Source of the DNA: Janthinobacterium lividum
GTDB taxonomy: Bacteria; Pseudomonadota; Gammaproteobacteria; Burkholderiales; Burkholderiaceae_D
Direction of reading: 5' to 3'
Length of the DNA: 64,000 nucleotides
Assembly: GCF_023509035.1 (NCBI RefSeq)
Contig: NZ_CP075583.1
Location: 1,364,001 to 1,428,000 of the forward strand
Shown: positions 47,812-57,447 of the stretch, piece by piece
Layout of the letters: the number at the start of each line of letters is the position of its first letter
Position numbering within the stretch: the first letter of the stretch is position 1
Notes under the pieces: generated by a model
The model's input: the letters and a program-made list of their open reading frames with translations, nothing else
What the model was told of the DNA's origin: nothing
Database searches by the model: none
Program-made: the position numbers and the translations under genes

Positions 47812-47830
47812 TGCAGTCTGCTCCATCCAG

Positions 47831-47859
47831 AACCGCCGCGCTTGCCGGCGGTTTTTTTT
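47831..47859 (+). terminator. terminator after the CAT-type permease
   Basis: AACCGCCG-CGCTTG-CCGGCGGTT with eight T: a strong hairpin, 20 bp after the stop codon. Confidence 0.85.
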
Positions 47860-47878
47860 ATTTCTAACCGGAATTTAC

Positions 47879-49828
47879 ATGATGAAAATAACTGATCTGG
47901 CCGCTTGCGGCTTGCTGGCAAGCAGCCTTATGGGGAGCCTGGCGCAGGCCGCTCCTGCAAGCGAGCCGGCATTGCGCGATTACCGCGCCGTGGCCCTGTC
48001 GGCCAATGGCCAGCGCATCGCCGCCATCGAATCGAGCAAGGTGGGCGAGCAGCCGCAGCGCCCACATGCCGCCATCGTCGTGCGCGACGCCGCCAACGGC
48101 GCCATCGTGCAGCAATTCGATCCTTGCGCCGTGTGCTCCTATGACAAGCCCAGCTGGTCGCCCGATGGCAGGCAGCTGGCCTTTGTCGGCTACGACGCCA
48201 AGGCGGGCAAGGCGCAACTGTACCTGGCCACCCTGTCGCAAGCGCAAGCGCGGATGTTGACCAGTATCAAGGGCGTGGCCAGCACGGCGCGCTGGTCGCC
48301 CGACGGCAAGCAACTGGCCGTGCTCGCCACAGTGGGAGCGCGCAAGCTGGCCGGCGCCGTGGAGGCGGGCGCGCGCCAGGTGGGCGAAGTGGGCAGCGAA
48401 GACGATGCCCAGCGCATCGCCGTCGTGCCTGTCAGCGGTGGCGAACCGCGTTTGCTGTCACCAAGCGACACTTATGTGTATGAATACAGCTGGACGCCCG
48501 ATGGCCGCGGCTTTGTTGCCACCAGCGCGCAAGGCAATGGTGACAGCAACTGGTGGGTCGCCAAGCTCAGCCATATCGATGCGGCAACGGGCGCCCTGCG
48601 CGTGATCGCCTCGCCTGCCATGCAGCTGAACCTGCCGTCGGTCTCGCCGGATGGCAAGACGGTGGTCTTCATTGGTGGCCTGATGAGCGACTTCGGCTCC
48701 ATCGGCGGCGACCTGTACACGGTGCCCCTGGCCGGCGGCACGCCGCGCAATGTCACGCCGGACTATCGCGGCACCTTCAATGGCGTCGTCTGGCGCGGCG
48801 CCGGCTTGCTGGCGACGGCCTTGATCGATTCGCAGCTGGCGCTCGTGCCTGTCGATGTGCAAACTGGCCCCAGCCAACCTGTGATGCTCGGTGAGCTCAG
48901 CAGCAGCGGCAGCGATGGCCGTCTGTCGTTCAGCGCCGATGGCCTGCAAGCGGCCGCCGCACAGGAAGATTTTACGCACGCCAGTTATCTGGTGGCGGGA
49001 CCGGTGGGCCAGCTGAGAAAGATTACGCGTGACAATGACGGCTTTGCGCCGCAGTTGACGGTGCAGAACGTGGGCTGGAACAACGAACAATACAAGGTGC
49101 AAGGCTGGCTGCTGGGACCGTTGAAGACGGATGCAGGCAAGCGCTACCCGATGATCGTCAACGTGCATGGCGGCCCGGGCGCGGCCGCCTCACCCCGTTA
49201 CGTCGCTGCGAGCACCGTGAGCCATGAATTGACGCAAAAGGGCTATTTCGTCTTCCTGCCGAATCCGCGCGGCAGCTTTGGCCAGGGCCAGGCATTTACG
49301 CGTGCCAACATGGCTGACTTCGGCGGCGGCGACTGGCGCGACATCCTGGCCGGCATCGATGCGGTGGAAAAAGTGGCGCCCGTTGACGGCCAGCGTCTGG
49401 GCCTGATCGGCCATTCGTATGGCGGCTTCATGACTATGTGGGGCGTCACGCATAGCGATCGCTTCAAGGCGGCCGTGGCGGGTGCGGGCGTGTCGAACTG
49501 GATCAGTTATTACGGCCAGAACGGCATCAATCAGTGGATGATCCCCTTCTTTGGCGCCTCCGCGTATGACAAGCCCGAAGTCTACCGCAAGGCTTCGCCC
49601 ATCGAATCGATCAAGGCGGCCAAGACGCCGACCCTGATCTATGTAGGCGAACGCGACGTGGAAACGCCGGCCGCCCAGTCGCTGGAATTCTGGCACGGCT
49701 TGCGCGCCATGGGCGTGCCGTCCAGCCTGTTCATCTACGACGGCGAAGGCCATTCCTTCCGCAAGCCCGAGCACCAGCGCGACTTGCAAAAGCGCACCGT
49801 CGGCTGGTTCGAGCAGTATCTGAAGTAA
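47879..49828 (+). CDS. S9-family serine peptidase (prolyl oligopeptidase / acylaminoacyl-peptidase type), secreted
   Basis: 649 residues with a signal peptide (about residues 1-25, ending AQAAP), so periplasmic or exported. N-terminal beta-propeller repeats (WSPDGRQLAFVG, RWSPDGKQLAVLA, SWTPDGRGFVATS). C-terminal alpha/beta hydrolase with YPMIVNVHGGPGAA, the nucleophile in LIGHSYGGFMTMWGVTHS, Asp in IYVGERDVETP and His in DGEGHSFRKPEH. It removes dipeptides or N-acylated residues from peptides. Overlapping ATGATG at 47879 allows two starts, three bases apart. Its neighbours include an M14 and an S46 peptidase, suggesting a peptide-degrading set. Confidence 0.92.
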   Translation: MMKITDLAACGLLASSLMGSLAQAAPASEPALRDYRAVALSANGQRIAAIESSKVGEQPQRPHAAIVVRDAANGAIVQQFDPCAVCSYDKPSWSPDGRQLAFVGYDAKAGKAQLYLATLSQAQARMLTSIKGVASTARWSPDGKQLAVLATVGARKLAGAVEAGARQVGEVGSEDDAQRIAVVPVSGGEPRLLSPSDTYVYEYSWTPDGRGFVATSAQGNGDSNWWVAKLSHIDAATGALRVIASPAMQLNLPSVSPDGKTVVFIGGLMSDFGSIGGDLYTVPLAGGTPRNVTPDYRGTFNGVVWRGAGLLATALIDSQLALVPVDVQTGPSQPVMLGELSSSGSDGRLSFSADGLQAAAAQEDFTHASYLVAGPVGQLRKITRDNDGFAPQLTVQNVGWNNEQYKVQGWLLGPLKTDAGKRYPMIVNVHGGPGAAASPRYVAASTVSHELTQKGYFVFLPNPRGSFGQGQAFTRANMADFGGGDWRDILAGIDAVEKVAPVDGQRLGLIGHSYGGFMTMWGVTHSDRFKAAVAGAGVSNWISYYGQNGINQWMIPFFGASAYDKPEVYRKASPIESIKAAKTPTLIYVGERDVETPAAQSLEFWHGLRAMGVPSSLFIYDGEGHSFRKPEHQRDLQKRTVGWFEQYLK

Positions 49829-49836
49829 ATGGCAGC

Positions 49837-51987
49837 TTAGCGTGGCGAAACAATATGCACGATCGCTGCGCTATGTATCACGATCTTGTCGGCATCTGCC
49901 TGCAACAGGCGGATGCGTCTTTTGACCAGCGGCCAGCCCGACCAGGCCACGTCGCTGACAGGCGGCGCGGCAGGGGGAGCCAGCGGCGCGCTGATGGCGG
50001 CCTTGTTGTCGAGCTGCTCCAGCGCGCGCGACAGGGTCAGGCACACTTGCGTATGGCTGTGGCCAAGCAAGGCGTTGACGGGCGCGACAGGCAGTTGGCT
50101 GGCATGGCGCCCAAGGATCGAGCGCAGCGCCGCCACGTGGGCGACCAGCAAGTAATTTTGCACGATGAACAGGTTGATGTCTTCCACGGCCCGCTGCTTG
50201 CTGGCCGGTTCATCGAGCATGCGCACCAGTGCCGAGCTGAGGGCGGCCAGGCTGTCCATCAGGCGCTTGCGTTCGATGCGGTAGGCGAAATCATCGAAAC
50301 ATTTCCCCTGCAGCAGCGCGAAGCTGGCCTGCATATAGCTCAGATTCACATTCAGCACCTGGCGCACCAGGCGCGGCAGGCTCTGGTATTCCCAGTTGGC
50401 CAGCACGAAGCTGAACACGGTCGCAACAAACGCGCCGATCAGGGTGTCGATCAGGCGTTCGCTGACGAGGTTCGGGTTGCTGGGTGCCACCAAATGCATT
50501 TGCAGCAAGATCATCAGACTCACGGCGATGGCCGTGTAGCGGTAGCGCAAATAGATGAAGGTGGGCGTGGCCACGATGGAGAGGAACAAGATGGCCATCA
50601 GCACGATATTGCTGTGCACGAAGCGGATCACGATGGCCGTGACCACGCAGCCGATGATGGTGCCGATGATGCGATCGGCGCGGCGCTGGCGCGTCATACT
50701 GAAGGTGGGGCGCAGGATGATGACGATGGTGAGCACGATCCAGTAGCTGTGCGCGGCATACGGCAGCCAGTGGCCGATTAGCAAGCCCACCGAAATGGCC
50801 ATCGATACGCGCAGGGCGAAGCGGAATATGGGCGAGTCCAGGCGCAAATTCGACAGCAGGGTTTTCAGTTCGTATTTCTGCTGCGACAAGAATGGCGCCA
50901 TGTCCGCGCCACTCCAGAACGGCACGTCCGCATAGACTTTTTGCGTGGCCAAATGCAGTTCCGCGATCATCTTTAAAATCGCGCGGATCTTGTTGCGCTG
51001 CGCGCGCAAGGTGGCCAGCGCTTCTTGTGCGTTGCCTCCCGTCGCATGCAGGCGGGCAATCTCCGCTTCGATATCGGCCCATTCCTTGTCATAGCTGATC
51101 TGCGCATACGAGGCGCGCTTGCGCGTGACGGCGTAGGCCACGGATTCGATATCGCGCGCCGCCTTGTAAGCCAGGTCGTGCAAGGATTTCAAGACGTCGG
51201 AGTCGGCCAGGTGCTGGCGCAGCAGCGCGTAATCCGTATGTGTGGAAAGAATCAGTTCATATAAATCCAGCATGCACACGTGCACCTGCACCACGATGGC
51301 ATCCTTGCTGTTCTTGTGGCTGCGCAAAATCAGGTCGCGCGACGCTTGCTGGCGGTCTGCCAGGATGCTTTGATGGCGCACCAGCTTGTTGAACTGCTCC
51401 GTCAGATTGAAGCGCGTGTCGTAGAAATCGGCTTTGATATCGATGTAGGCGGCCAGCTCGAACAGGGCTTCGGCCAGCACTTGCTGTTTGATGCGGTGGC
51501 GCAAGACCCAGGCGATGGCCATGGCGTAGGCGAGATAAATCAAGCCGCCCAGCATGAACAGGCCTGCGTGGTGGAACGATTGCTGCCACGTCATCTGGTG
51601 CTCCATCGACATGGTCATGATGAACAGGGCGGCCAATTGCAAGGGCATGGACTTCTTGCCGTACACCACCATCATGCTGGCGAGAAAACTCACGAGCACG
51701 AGTACCGTCATCAAGAGCCATTGCACGGGCCCGCACAGGCTGATGAGTAAAGTGACGGCGCTGCACAGCAGCACCGAGGCCAGCATTTCGTTGAATTTGT
51801 GGCGCAGCGGGCTGGGCATGTCCATCAGGGTCGTGCACAGGGCGCCGATACATACCGTCATGGCGGTGGCGCTGTCGCTGATTTCCTGGACCAGCAAGGC
51901 CAGGCCGACCAGCCCGATGGCCACGCGCAAGCCCAGATAAAAATAATGGCTGTAAATAAAGGTGCGCAGGTTCAGTGCGTAGTGCAT
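49837..51987 (-). CDS. FUSC-family inner-membrane protein (YccS/YhfK-like)
   Basis: 716 residues from ATG 51987 (AAGGT at a suitable spacing); ATG 52011 would add eight residues. Two blocks of helices (residues about 15-160 and 385-530), each followed by a cytoplasmic segment, as in fusaric-acid-resistance-like (FUSC) proteins. Second block: VSMAISVGLLIGHWLPYAAHSYWIVLTIVIILRP and RIIGTIIGCVVTAIVI, the classic FUSC motif. Members are proposed aromatic-compound or toxin exporters, some with an AaeB-like partner; no membrane-fusion gene is next to it here. Convergent with the S9 peptidase. Confidence 0.88.
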   Translation of the reverse strand: MHYALNLRTFIYSHYFYLGLRVAIGLVGLALLVQEISDSATAMTVCIGALCTTLMDMPSPLRHKFNEMLASVLLCSAVTLLISLCGPVQWLLMTVLVLVSFLASMMVVYGKKSMPLQLAALFIMTMSMEHQMTWQQSFHHAGLFMLGGLIYLAYAMAIAWVLRHRIKQQVLAEALFELAAYIDIKADFYDTRFNLTEQFNKLVRHQSILADRQQASRDLILRSHKNSKDAIVVQVHVCMLDLYELILSTHTDYALLRQHLADSDVLKSLHDLAYKAARDIESVAYAVTRKRASYAQISYDKEWADIEAEIARLHATGGNAQEALATLRAQRNKIRAILKMIAELHLATQKVYADVPFWSGADMAPFLSQQKYELKTLLSNLRLDSPIFRFALRVSMAISVGLLIGHWLPYAAHSYWIVLTIVIILRPTFSMTRQRRADRIIGTIIGCVVTAIVIRFVHSNIVLMAILFLSIVATPTFIYLRYRYTAIAVSLMILLQMHLVAPSNPNLVSERLIDTLIGAFVATVFSFVLANWEYQSLPRLVRQVLNVNLSYMQASFALLQGKCFDDFAYRIERKRLMDSLAALSSALVRMLDEPASKQRAVEDINLFIVQNYLLVAHVAALRSILGRHASQLPVAPVNALLGHSHTQVCLTLSRALEQLDNKAAISAPLAPPAAPPVSDVAWSGWPLVKRRIRLLQADADKIVIHSAAIVHIVSPR

Positions 51988-52077
51988 GGGATTACCTTGT
52001 GGGTAGGGCACAGAAAGAGGCGCCGCACCGGGGTCTCCGATGCGGCGCCAGGATATTGCATTCGCTACAGCCCGGAT

Positions 52078-53767
52078 TTACATCAGGGCAATGACGGGAT
52101 AACGCCGCCATTCCGGCTCGGCAAAGCGCTGGCAGTGTTCAAAAATGAAGTCGAGTACGGCTTCCTGATTGCTCAGCAAGGCTGGGTTGGCCGCTTTCCA
52201 CTCGGCAAACTTGGCGGCCAGGGCCGGTTCATCGCGCAGCAGTTCGGAGGCCATGTCTTCGAATACGTAATCGGAAAACGCTTCCTTCTTTTCCAGCACG
52301 CTGTTGAAGAAGCCCCAGCGGAAGAAGCTGTCGTGCGCCTGTGGTTCCAGCGTTTCCACGGCGTAGCGGGCGTTGTCCTGCTCCAGGCTGATGACATAGT
52401 CGCCCGCCTGCACGGTGAATTGTCCCGTGCGCGCTTCCACGTCGACCGTGTCGTGGAACATGTGGCCTTCGTAGGCCGTGGCGCGCGTACCGACCTTGGT
52501 GATGTGGTAATAGCGTGCCGTTAGCGTCTGTTCGGTAGTGATACGGCTAATTTCGACGCCGTTCCAGCGCAGGCGCTCGATGACTTCGCGCCAGGCTTGC
52601 GGCACGACATAGGCTTTTGGCGCGGCCACGGTGACATCCGCATCGAAGCGGTTGTAATACTTGATATCGCGTTCCCACGGCTGCGAGCGGTCGTAGGACA
52701 GGCGCTGGTAGTCACCCAGGAGACTCGGCGTGTATTGCGCCGCGTAGCCCTTGAAGGGGAAGGTCGACGGCTGCTCTTCATTCATGGCCCAGTGGATGGG
52801 CCACTCGGCTTGCGTGCGTCCCGCCGCCTTGGCTTGCGCGCGCAATTGCTTGATCTGTTCGCCGTGTTCGATGGTAAAACGCCATGGTGATGTCGAGCAG
52901 GGCGCGCATGGAAGCGTAGCGGTCGGCAAAGGGCTTGAGCATGTGCGTTTCCGGCATGAAGCCGATGACGTGATGCAGGGCCGCAAAACCGGTCGAGAAA
53001 CGGGGCACTTCGAGGAATTCGGCGATGCCGTGGTCGGGGCTATCCTTGACGGGATTCACGTAAGGACAGGTGGGCCAGCCGGCTTGTTCCATGTGGGCAA
53101 AGATGTGCGGCAGCATGGTGTCTTGCAGGAAGGGACCCAGGCCATTGCCCAGCTTATCCGTCTGCGTGTGGATCAGGGTCATCGTGTACGGGTAGTCGGC
53201 GCCGTTCGACGTGTGCGTGTCGATCATCACGTCCGGATCCCAGCTGGCCAGCAGGCGGTTGAACACCTGTGCGTTCAGGCTGTCGCATTTGATGAAATCG
53301 CGGTTCAAGTCCAGGTGGCGGCTGTTGCCGCGGAAACCGAATTGCTCCGGGCCATCCTGGTTCACGCGCGAGGTATTGGCGCGGTTCAGGCTGCCATCGA
53401 CGTTGTAGATCGGAATGAACAGCAGCACGGTGCTGCCCAGCGCCGCCAGGCGCTCCGGCTGCGTGCAAAGGTCGCGCACGATGGCCATGCAGGCGTCGAT
53501 GCCTTCCGGTTCGCCCGGGTGGATGCCGTTATTGTTGAAGAATACGGTGCGGCCTGCGCGCTTGATTTGCTCGCGGTCGAACACGCCGTCGGCGCTGACG
53601 ACGCCAGCGTGGATGGGCACGCCCGAATCGGACAGGCCGATCTGTTCGAAATGCAGCACCTGCGGGTAGCGTGCGGCGAGATCCTTGTAGAAAGTGATGC
53701 ATTCCAGCCAGGTCGTGGTCTGGTTGTGGTTACCGAGTTCGTAGGTCGTGCGCAAGTCTGGTGGCAT
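52078..53767 (-). CDS. M14-family zinc carboxypeptidase (one frameshift)
   Basis: About 562 residues after correction. Zinc site: HPGEPEG (His and Glu, around residue 83) and the third His in VMIDTHTSNGADYP; RGNSRHLDLNRDF provides the Arg that binds the C-terminal carboxylate. There is no signal peptide, so probably cytoplasmic. The first part comprises about 300 residues; then at 52876-52879 the coding strand has GCGTTTTACC. With three T it reads DITMAFTIEHGEQIKQLRAQ and continues through the long C-terminal domain (YEGHMFHDTVDVEARTGQ, VFEDMASELLRDEP) to 52078. I take the fourth T as an error. The large C-terminal part has no family I can name. Confidence 0.88.
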
Positions 53768-53917
53768 AGCGGTCTGAGTCTGGGAGGGGGAAGGCGCGCT
53801 GGGTAAGTACGCCCGCTAGGGGCCAATTGTAGCACCGGCGCTCCTGCCTTGAGGCGCCGCAGGGGCTGGCTGCAGTACTTGTGTTATGAATACGTTTCAC
53901 GCGCAAGGGGAGGCGGC

Positions 53918-54487
53918 ATGGGAAAGACGGCGATGGCGGCGCTGGTGTGGTGGGTTTGCCTGGCGGCACAGGCGGCGCCATTGCGCTTGCCGGCGGGCAA
54001 GGAACCGGTGGCGCAGGGCGGGTCCGTCACGGCCGCCGCGCGGGGCGCGCTGATACGCTATCGGGGCTGGCTGCTGGCCGTCGATGGCGCAGTGTCGGAA
54101 GAACGGCCTGACGTCTTGCTGACGTCGGCGGATGCGCGCCACGCGCCGCAGTTGCAGATCGGCTCGACGCAGCGCACCTTGCCCCTGTGGTCAGCCTTCG
54201 AGCTCGTCAAGGGAGCCGCGCGCCTGCGCATCACGGCGCTGCCGGGGCCGGATGAGCTTCACGCGCTGCTGCTGGACTTTGGCGATGCCGATTACCGCAT
54301 CGTGATTCCCGCCGCCGGCATCGCGCGCCACGCTTATCCTGCGCTGGCGCAGCGCTTTCCCGGCGCCGACCTGGCCTTGCTGCTGCAGGAGGGGCGGCGC
54401 GTGATGCTGCCGCTGGGAAGTGGCCGCGCACAGGTGTTTGGCGAGGAGCAAGCCGTGCCTTACCGTTTTAGCAAAGTAAAACGTTAG
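53918..54487 (+). CDS. secreted protein with a degenerate metallo-beta-lactamase-like fold (hypothetical)
   Basis: 189 residues with a strong ribosome site (GGGGAGG) and a signal peptide (MAALVWWVCLAAQAA). The order of elements recalls small MBL-fold hydrolases: ALIRYRGWLLAVDG, DVLLTSADARHAPQL (where active enzymes have HxHxDH), LWSAFELVKGAARLRITALPGPDE, LLLDFGDADYRIVIPAAGI and a FPGADLALLLQEG end. None of the zinc histidines is kept, so if related it would be catalytically dead. I am not certain of the homology. It lies alone between the divergent M14 gene and the convergent S46 gene. Confidence 0.55.
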   Translation: MGKTAMAALVWWVCLAAQAAPLRLPAGKEPVAQGGSVTAAARGALIRYRGWLLAVDGAVSEERPDVLLTSADARHAPQLQIGSTQRTLPLWSAFELVKGAARLRITALPGPDELHALLLDFGDADYRIVIPAAGIARHAYPALAQRFPGADLALLLQEGRRVMLPLGSGRAQVFGEEQAVPYRFSKVKR

Positions 54488-54490
54488 GCG

Positions 54491-54519
54491 AAAAAAAGCC
54501 ACTCCCGCAGGAGTGGCTC
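54491..54519. terminator. shared terminator between the MBL-like gene and the S46 gene
   Basis: AAAGCCACTCC-CGCA-GGAGTGGCT. Read on the minus strand it ends in seven T, making a good terminator for the S46 peptidase gene; for the plus strand no T run follows. Confidence 0.8.
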
Positions 54520-54555
54520 AGGCTAAAGCGCCCGTTGCCGGGTTATTGCTTCTTG

Positions 54556-56709
54556 TTATTCAGCGCCCATTTCTTTCAGCAGGTTGTCTGCGTGGTCGAT
54601 GTGTTTCATGTTCCACAGCATGTAGCGCAAGTCGACCTGGATCGAACGGGTGTTGGCCTTGTTGTAGTCCCAATCGGAAATGATCGAGTCCAGGGTGCCG
54701 TCGAAGGCCAGGCCGATGAATTCGCCTTTGGCATTCAGGGCAGCCGAACCGGAGTTGCCGCCGGTGATGTCTAGGGTCGCCAGGTAGTCGACCGGCACGG
54801 TTTTCAGTTTGGGATCGACGAATTTACCGAAGTCCTTGGCTTTGATCGCGGCCAGTTGATTCGCTGGTGCATTGAACTCGCCCTGGCCCGTGGCTTTGGC
54901 AACGACGCCATTGACGGTGGTGAAAGCGGTCCAGGTGGTGCCGTCGGCGCCGTGGTCACGGCCGGCAACTTTACCGAACGTCACGCGCAAGGTGCTGTTG
55001 GCGTCAGGATAGACGGCTTGGCCCTTGCTCTTCATGAAGGCAATTTTTGCTTTCATGTAGTTGGCATAAGCTTGCTGGATCTTGCCTGCCAGTTCTTCGT
55101 CTTCCGCTTCGGTTTTCAGCGAATCCGGATACATGGCGACGGCTGCCTGGATGAAGCTGTCCTTGCTGGCCTGGAATTCGGCTGGCGTGCGTTTCAGCCA
55201 TGCTGCGCGTTCTTCCTTGTCGGCCAGCTTGCTGCCCGCATACAGTTTGTCCAGGGCGGCCGACAGGTCGGCTTGCGACATGCCGTCCTTGATGCCGATG
55301 GCGGCGTCAAAGCTGGTGCGGCGTTGTGCTGCCGGTTGCGCGGCGTACTTGGTCAGGCTGTTCAGTACCAGCGCCTTGTCGACTTTTTCATCGTAGGTGC
55401 GCTCGACCGACGTGATGCCCGAGGTCAGGCGTGGCAAATCGCGCGTCTGGTAGCCGGACTTGCGTTCCGTATCGGCCTTGGTGCCTTCGTTCGACAGGCG
55501 GTACAGGCTGCGTGCCGTGTTCAGCAGGCGTGGCTGTGCGTAGCTCAGGAAGAAATCGCGCTTGGTGTCGGCATCGCGCTCGGCGATCAGCTTTTCCACT
55601 TGCTCGATATCGCCGGCAAATTCGGCTTTGCGTGCTGGCGTGGCGTTGACCCACGCTTTCAGGGCGTCGTGTTCCGTCGTCTTGCGCGCCAGGAAGTCGC
55701 TGCCGGCGTAGGAATCGAGCATGCCTTGGCGGTTCTTGTAGTAATTGTTCACGCCAGCGACTTGACCCGCGTATTTCAGGGCAACATCCTTGTTGTCCTT
55801 GGTTTCGCGCGCGATGATGGCCAGGGTTTCGCCCGACGCTTTCACGAAGGCCGGGTAGTTCCAGTCAAACGTGTATGCCACTTCCGATGGCAGACGGTGA
55901 CGGTTGGTGCGGCCAGGGTAGCCCAGGACCATCACGAAATCGCCTTCTTTCAAGCCATCCTTGGCCAGTTTCAGCACGTGTTTTGGCTGGTAAGGCACGT
56001 TGTCCTTGCTGAAGTCCGCAGCTTTGCCGTCCTTGCTGACATAGGCGCGGTAGAAACCGTAGTCGCCCGTGTGGCGTGGCCACATCCAGTTGTCGGTGTC
56101 GCCGCCGAATTTACCCACGCCTGCTGGAGGCGCGTGTACCAGGCGCACGTCGCGGATTTCCAGTTGCTTGATCAGGTAGAACTCCAGGCCGCCGTAGTAG
56201 GCCGACACGGTGCAGCGGAAACCGGCTTCTTTTTCGCATTCGGCGACCAGTTTCTTCTGGTTTTTCTCGATCGCGTCGATGCGTGCCTTGCCTTGCAGCT
56301 TGGCCACGTCGGCGGTGATGATCTTGTCGCTGACATTGGTCACGGCCGAGGTGACGAAGATGCGGCTGCCTGGGGCGGCCGGCAATTCTTCAGCGAAAGT
56401 CTTGGCCAGGAAACCGTTGGCCAGCAAATCGCGCTCTTTGGTCGAATTGACCGCAACGCTGTTGTAGACGCAATGGTGGTTGGTGGCAACCAGGCCTTGC
56501 GGCGAGACGAACGAAGCCGAGCAGCCGCCCAGACTGACGATGGCGCCCATCGGGAACTCGGTCAGTTTGGTCAGGTTGGTCGGATCGAGTTTCAGTCCGG
56601 CCGCTTTCAGTTCCTTGGCTACTTGTGGCAGCTGTTGGGGCATCCACATGCCTTCGTCGGCATGTGCGAAGTTGCTCAGGATGGCGAGCGCGATTAAAGA
56701 TTTTTTCAT
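54556..56709 (-). CDS. S46-family dipeptidyl-peptidase (DPP7/DPP11 type)
   Basis: 717 residues, signal peptide KKSLIALAILSNFAHA. Chymotrypsin-like, removes dipeptides from N termini in the periplasm. Catalytic triad: His in SPQGLVATNHHCVYNS (about residue 77), Asp in GGDTDNWMWPRHTGDYGFYR, Ser in DITGGNSGSAALNAKGEF. The bulk of the protein is the alpha-helical lid domain. Length is as for Porphyromonas and Stenotrophomonas DPP7/11. Its N-terminal dipeptide preference depends on a residue I cannot identify with confidence here. Together with S9 and M14 it suggests extracytoplasmic peptide use. Confidence 0.93.
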   Translation of the reverse strand: MKKSLIALAILSNFAHADEGMWMPQQLPQVAKELKAAGLKLDPTNLTKLTEFPMGAIVSLGGCSASFVSPQGLVATNHHCVYNSVAVNSTKERDLLANGFLAKTFAEELPAAPGSRIFVTSAVTNVSDKIITADVAKLQGKARIDAIEKNQKKLVAECEKEAGFRCTVSAYYGGLEFYLIKQLEIRDVRLVHAPPAGVGKFGGDTDNWMWPRHTGDYGFYRAYVSKDGKAADFSKDNVPYQPKHVLKLAKDGLKEGDFVMVLGYPGRTNRHRLPSEVAYTFDWNYPAFVKASGETLAIIARETKDNKDVALKYAGQVAGVNNYYKNRQGMLDSYAGSDFLARKTTEHDALKAWVNATPARKAEFAGDIEQVEKLIAERDADTKRDFFLSYAQPRLLNTARSLYRLSNEGTKADTERKSGYQTRDLPRLTSGITSVERTYDEKVDKALVLNSLTKYAAQPAAQRRTSFDAAIGIKDGMSQADLSAALDKLYAGSKLADKEERAAWLKRTPAEFQASKDSFIQAAVAMYPDSLKTEAEDEELAGKIQQAYANYMKAKIAFMKSKGQAVYPDANSTLRVTFGKVAGRDHGADGTTWTAFTTVNGVVAKATGQGEFNAPANQLAAIKAKDFGKFVDPKLKTVPVDYLATLDITGGNSGSAALNAKGEFIGLAFDGTLDSIISDWDYNKANTRSIQVDLRYMLWNMKHIDHADNLLKEMGAE

Positions 56710-56952
56710 TCGAGTTCTAGTTTTTTACATGAAGGGAAGTCGGAAGCAATGTGTCCCCGGTGTTTTTTCTCAGCGGGCGACCTAGAGTATCCGTATCGAA
56801 CTCGCACTAGTCAATCACATTTTCCCGACGGCATGTTTGTAGTCGCTTATGAAAATCACACTATTTTCAGTATTGCAGAGGCAGCGGCCGGCTGCCAGCC
56901 GGTATTTTCTCGCGCCGCGGCTGTGGTATTGTCCATACATGTCTTGGCGGAA

Positions 56953-56987
56953 ATAAAAGTGGCCGGGCGCTTGCGCGGCCCGGCCAC
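56953..56987 (-). terminator. terminator after the GlsB-like gene; rest of the gap 56710-57013 is apparently empty
   Basis: GTGGCCGGGC, loop GCTTGCGCG, GCCCGGCCAC; on the minus strand followed by TTTTATTT. A 10-bp stem 27 bp after the GlsB-like stop. The remaining roughly 240 bp between this hairpin and the S46 gene hold its upstream region; I see no credible ORF there. Confidence 0.75.
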
Positions 56988-57013
56988 CTCGTGAGGTATG
57001 GCGTGTTGCCGGT

Positions 57014-57283
57014 CTAGCGTATTTTGCCGCGGCGCAAAAGATTCACGATGCCCAGCAGGATCACGGCGCCCAGGAACGAGACCAGCAGCGCAGACAGGCT
57101 GAAATTGTCGTTATTGATGGTGCCCGTGCCGAACAGTGGCGCCAGCAGCCAGCCGCCCAGGAAGGCGCCAACGATGCCGACGACGATATTGAGGAAGATG
57201 CCCTGTTGCGCATCTGTCTTCATGACCATGCTGGCCAGCCAACCGATAACGCCGCCAATAACGATCCAGATAATGAAATTCAT
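57014..57283 (-). CDS. GlsB/YeaQ/YmgE-family stress membrane protein
   Basis: 89 residues, three hydrophobic segments: MNFIIWIVIGGVIGWLASMVM, IFLNIVVGIVGAFLGGWLLA and SALLVSFLGAVILLGIVNLL, with GxxGG patterns and a basic end RRGKIR. This is the transglycosylase-associated (Tgl-assoc) family linked to general stress. The start ATG 57283 has AGGA (GGAGGAC) upstream. Other ORFs covering the region are shadows. Isolated transcription unit with terminator at 56953. Confidence 0.92.
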   Translation of the reverse strand: MNFIIWIVIGGVIGWLASMVMKTDAQQGIFLNIVVGIVGAFLGGWLLAPLFGTGTINNDNFSLSALLVSFLGAVILLGIVNLLRRGKIR

Positions 57284-57391
57284 GTAGTCCTCCGCGCGAT
57301 GGGTGAGTGGGTGCCATGTCAGAACAACATCATGCCAATGGATAGTGATGCAGCACGATAGAAAAGTCCAGCGGATTTGCACTGTGCATGC

Positions 57392-57427
57392 AAAAGCCCG
57401 CCTGGCTGCGGGCAGCGAGGCGGGCTT
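57392..57427 (-). terminator. terminator after the YceI gene at 57448
   Basis: Minus-strand reading: AAGCCCGCCT ... AGGCGGGCTTTTG, a 10-bp stem with a GC-rich inner loop and four T. It closes the cytochrome b561-YceI-YceI unit. Confidence 0.7.
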
Positions 57428-57447
57428 GTCATGCGGAAAGGTCGTGT

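Noticed and set aside
56749..56994. 81-codon plus-strand ORF in the gap before the S46 gene
   Set aside because: No ribosome site, no domain, and it runs through the minus-strand terminator hairpin at 56953-56987.
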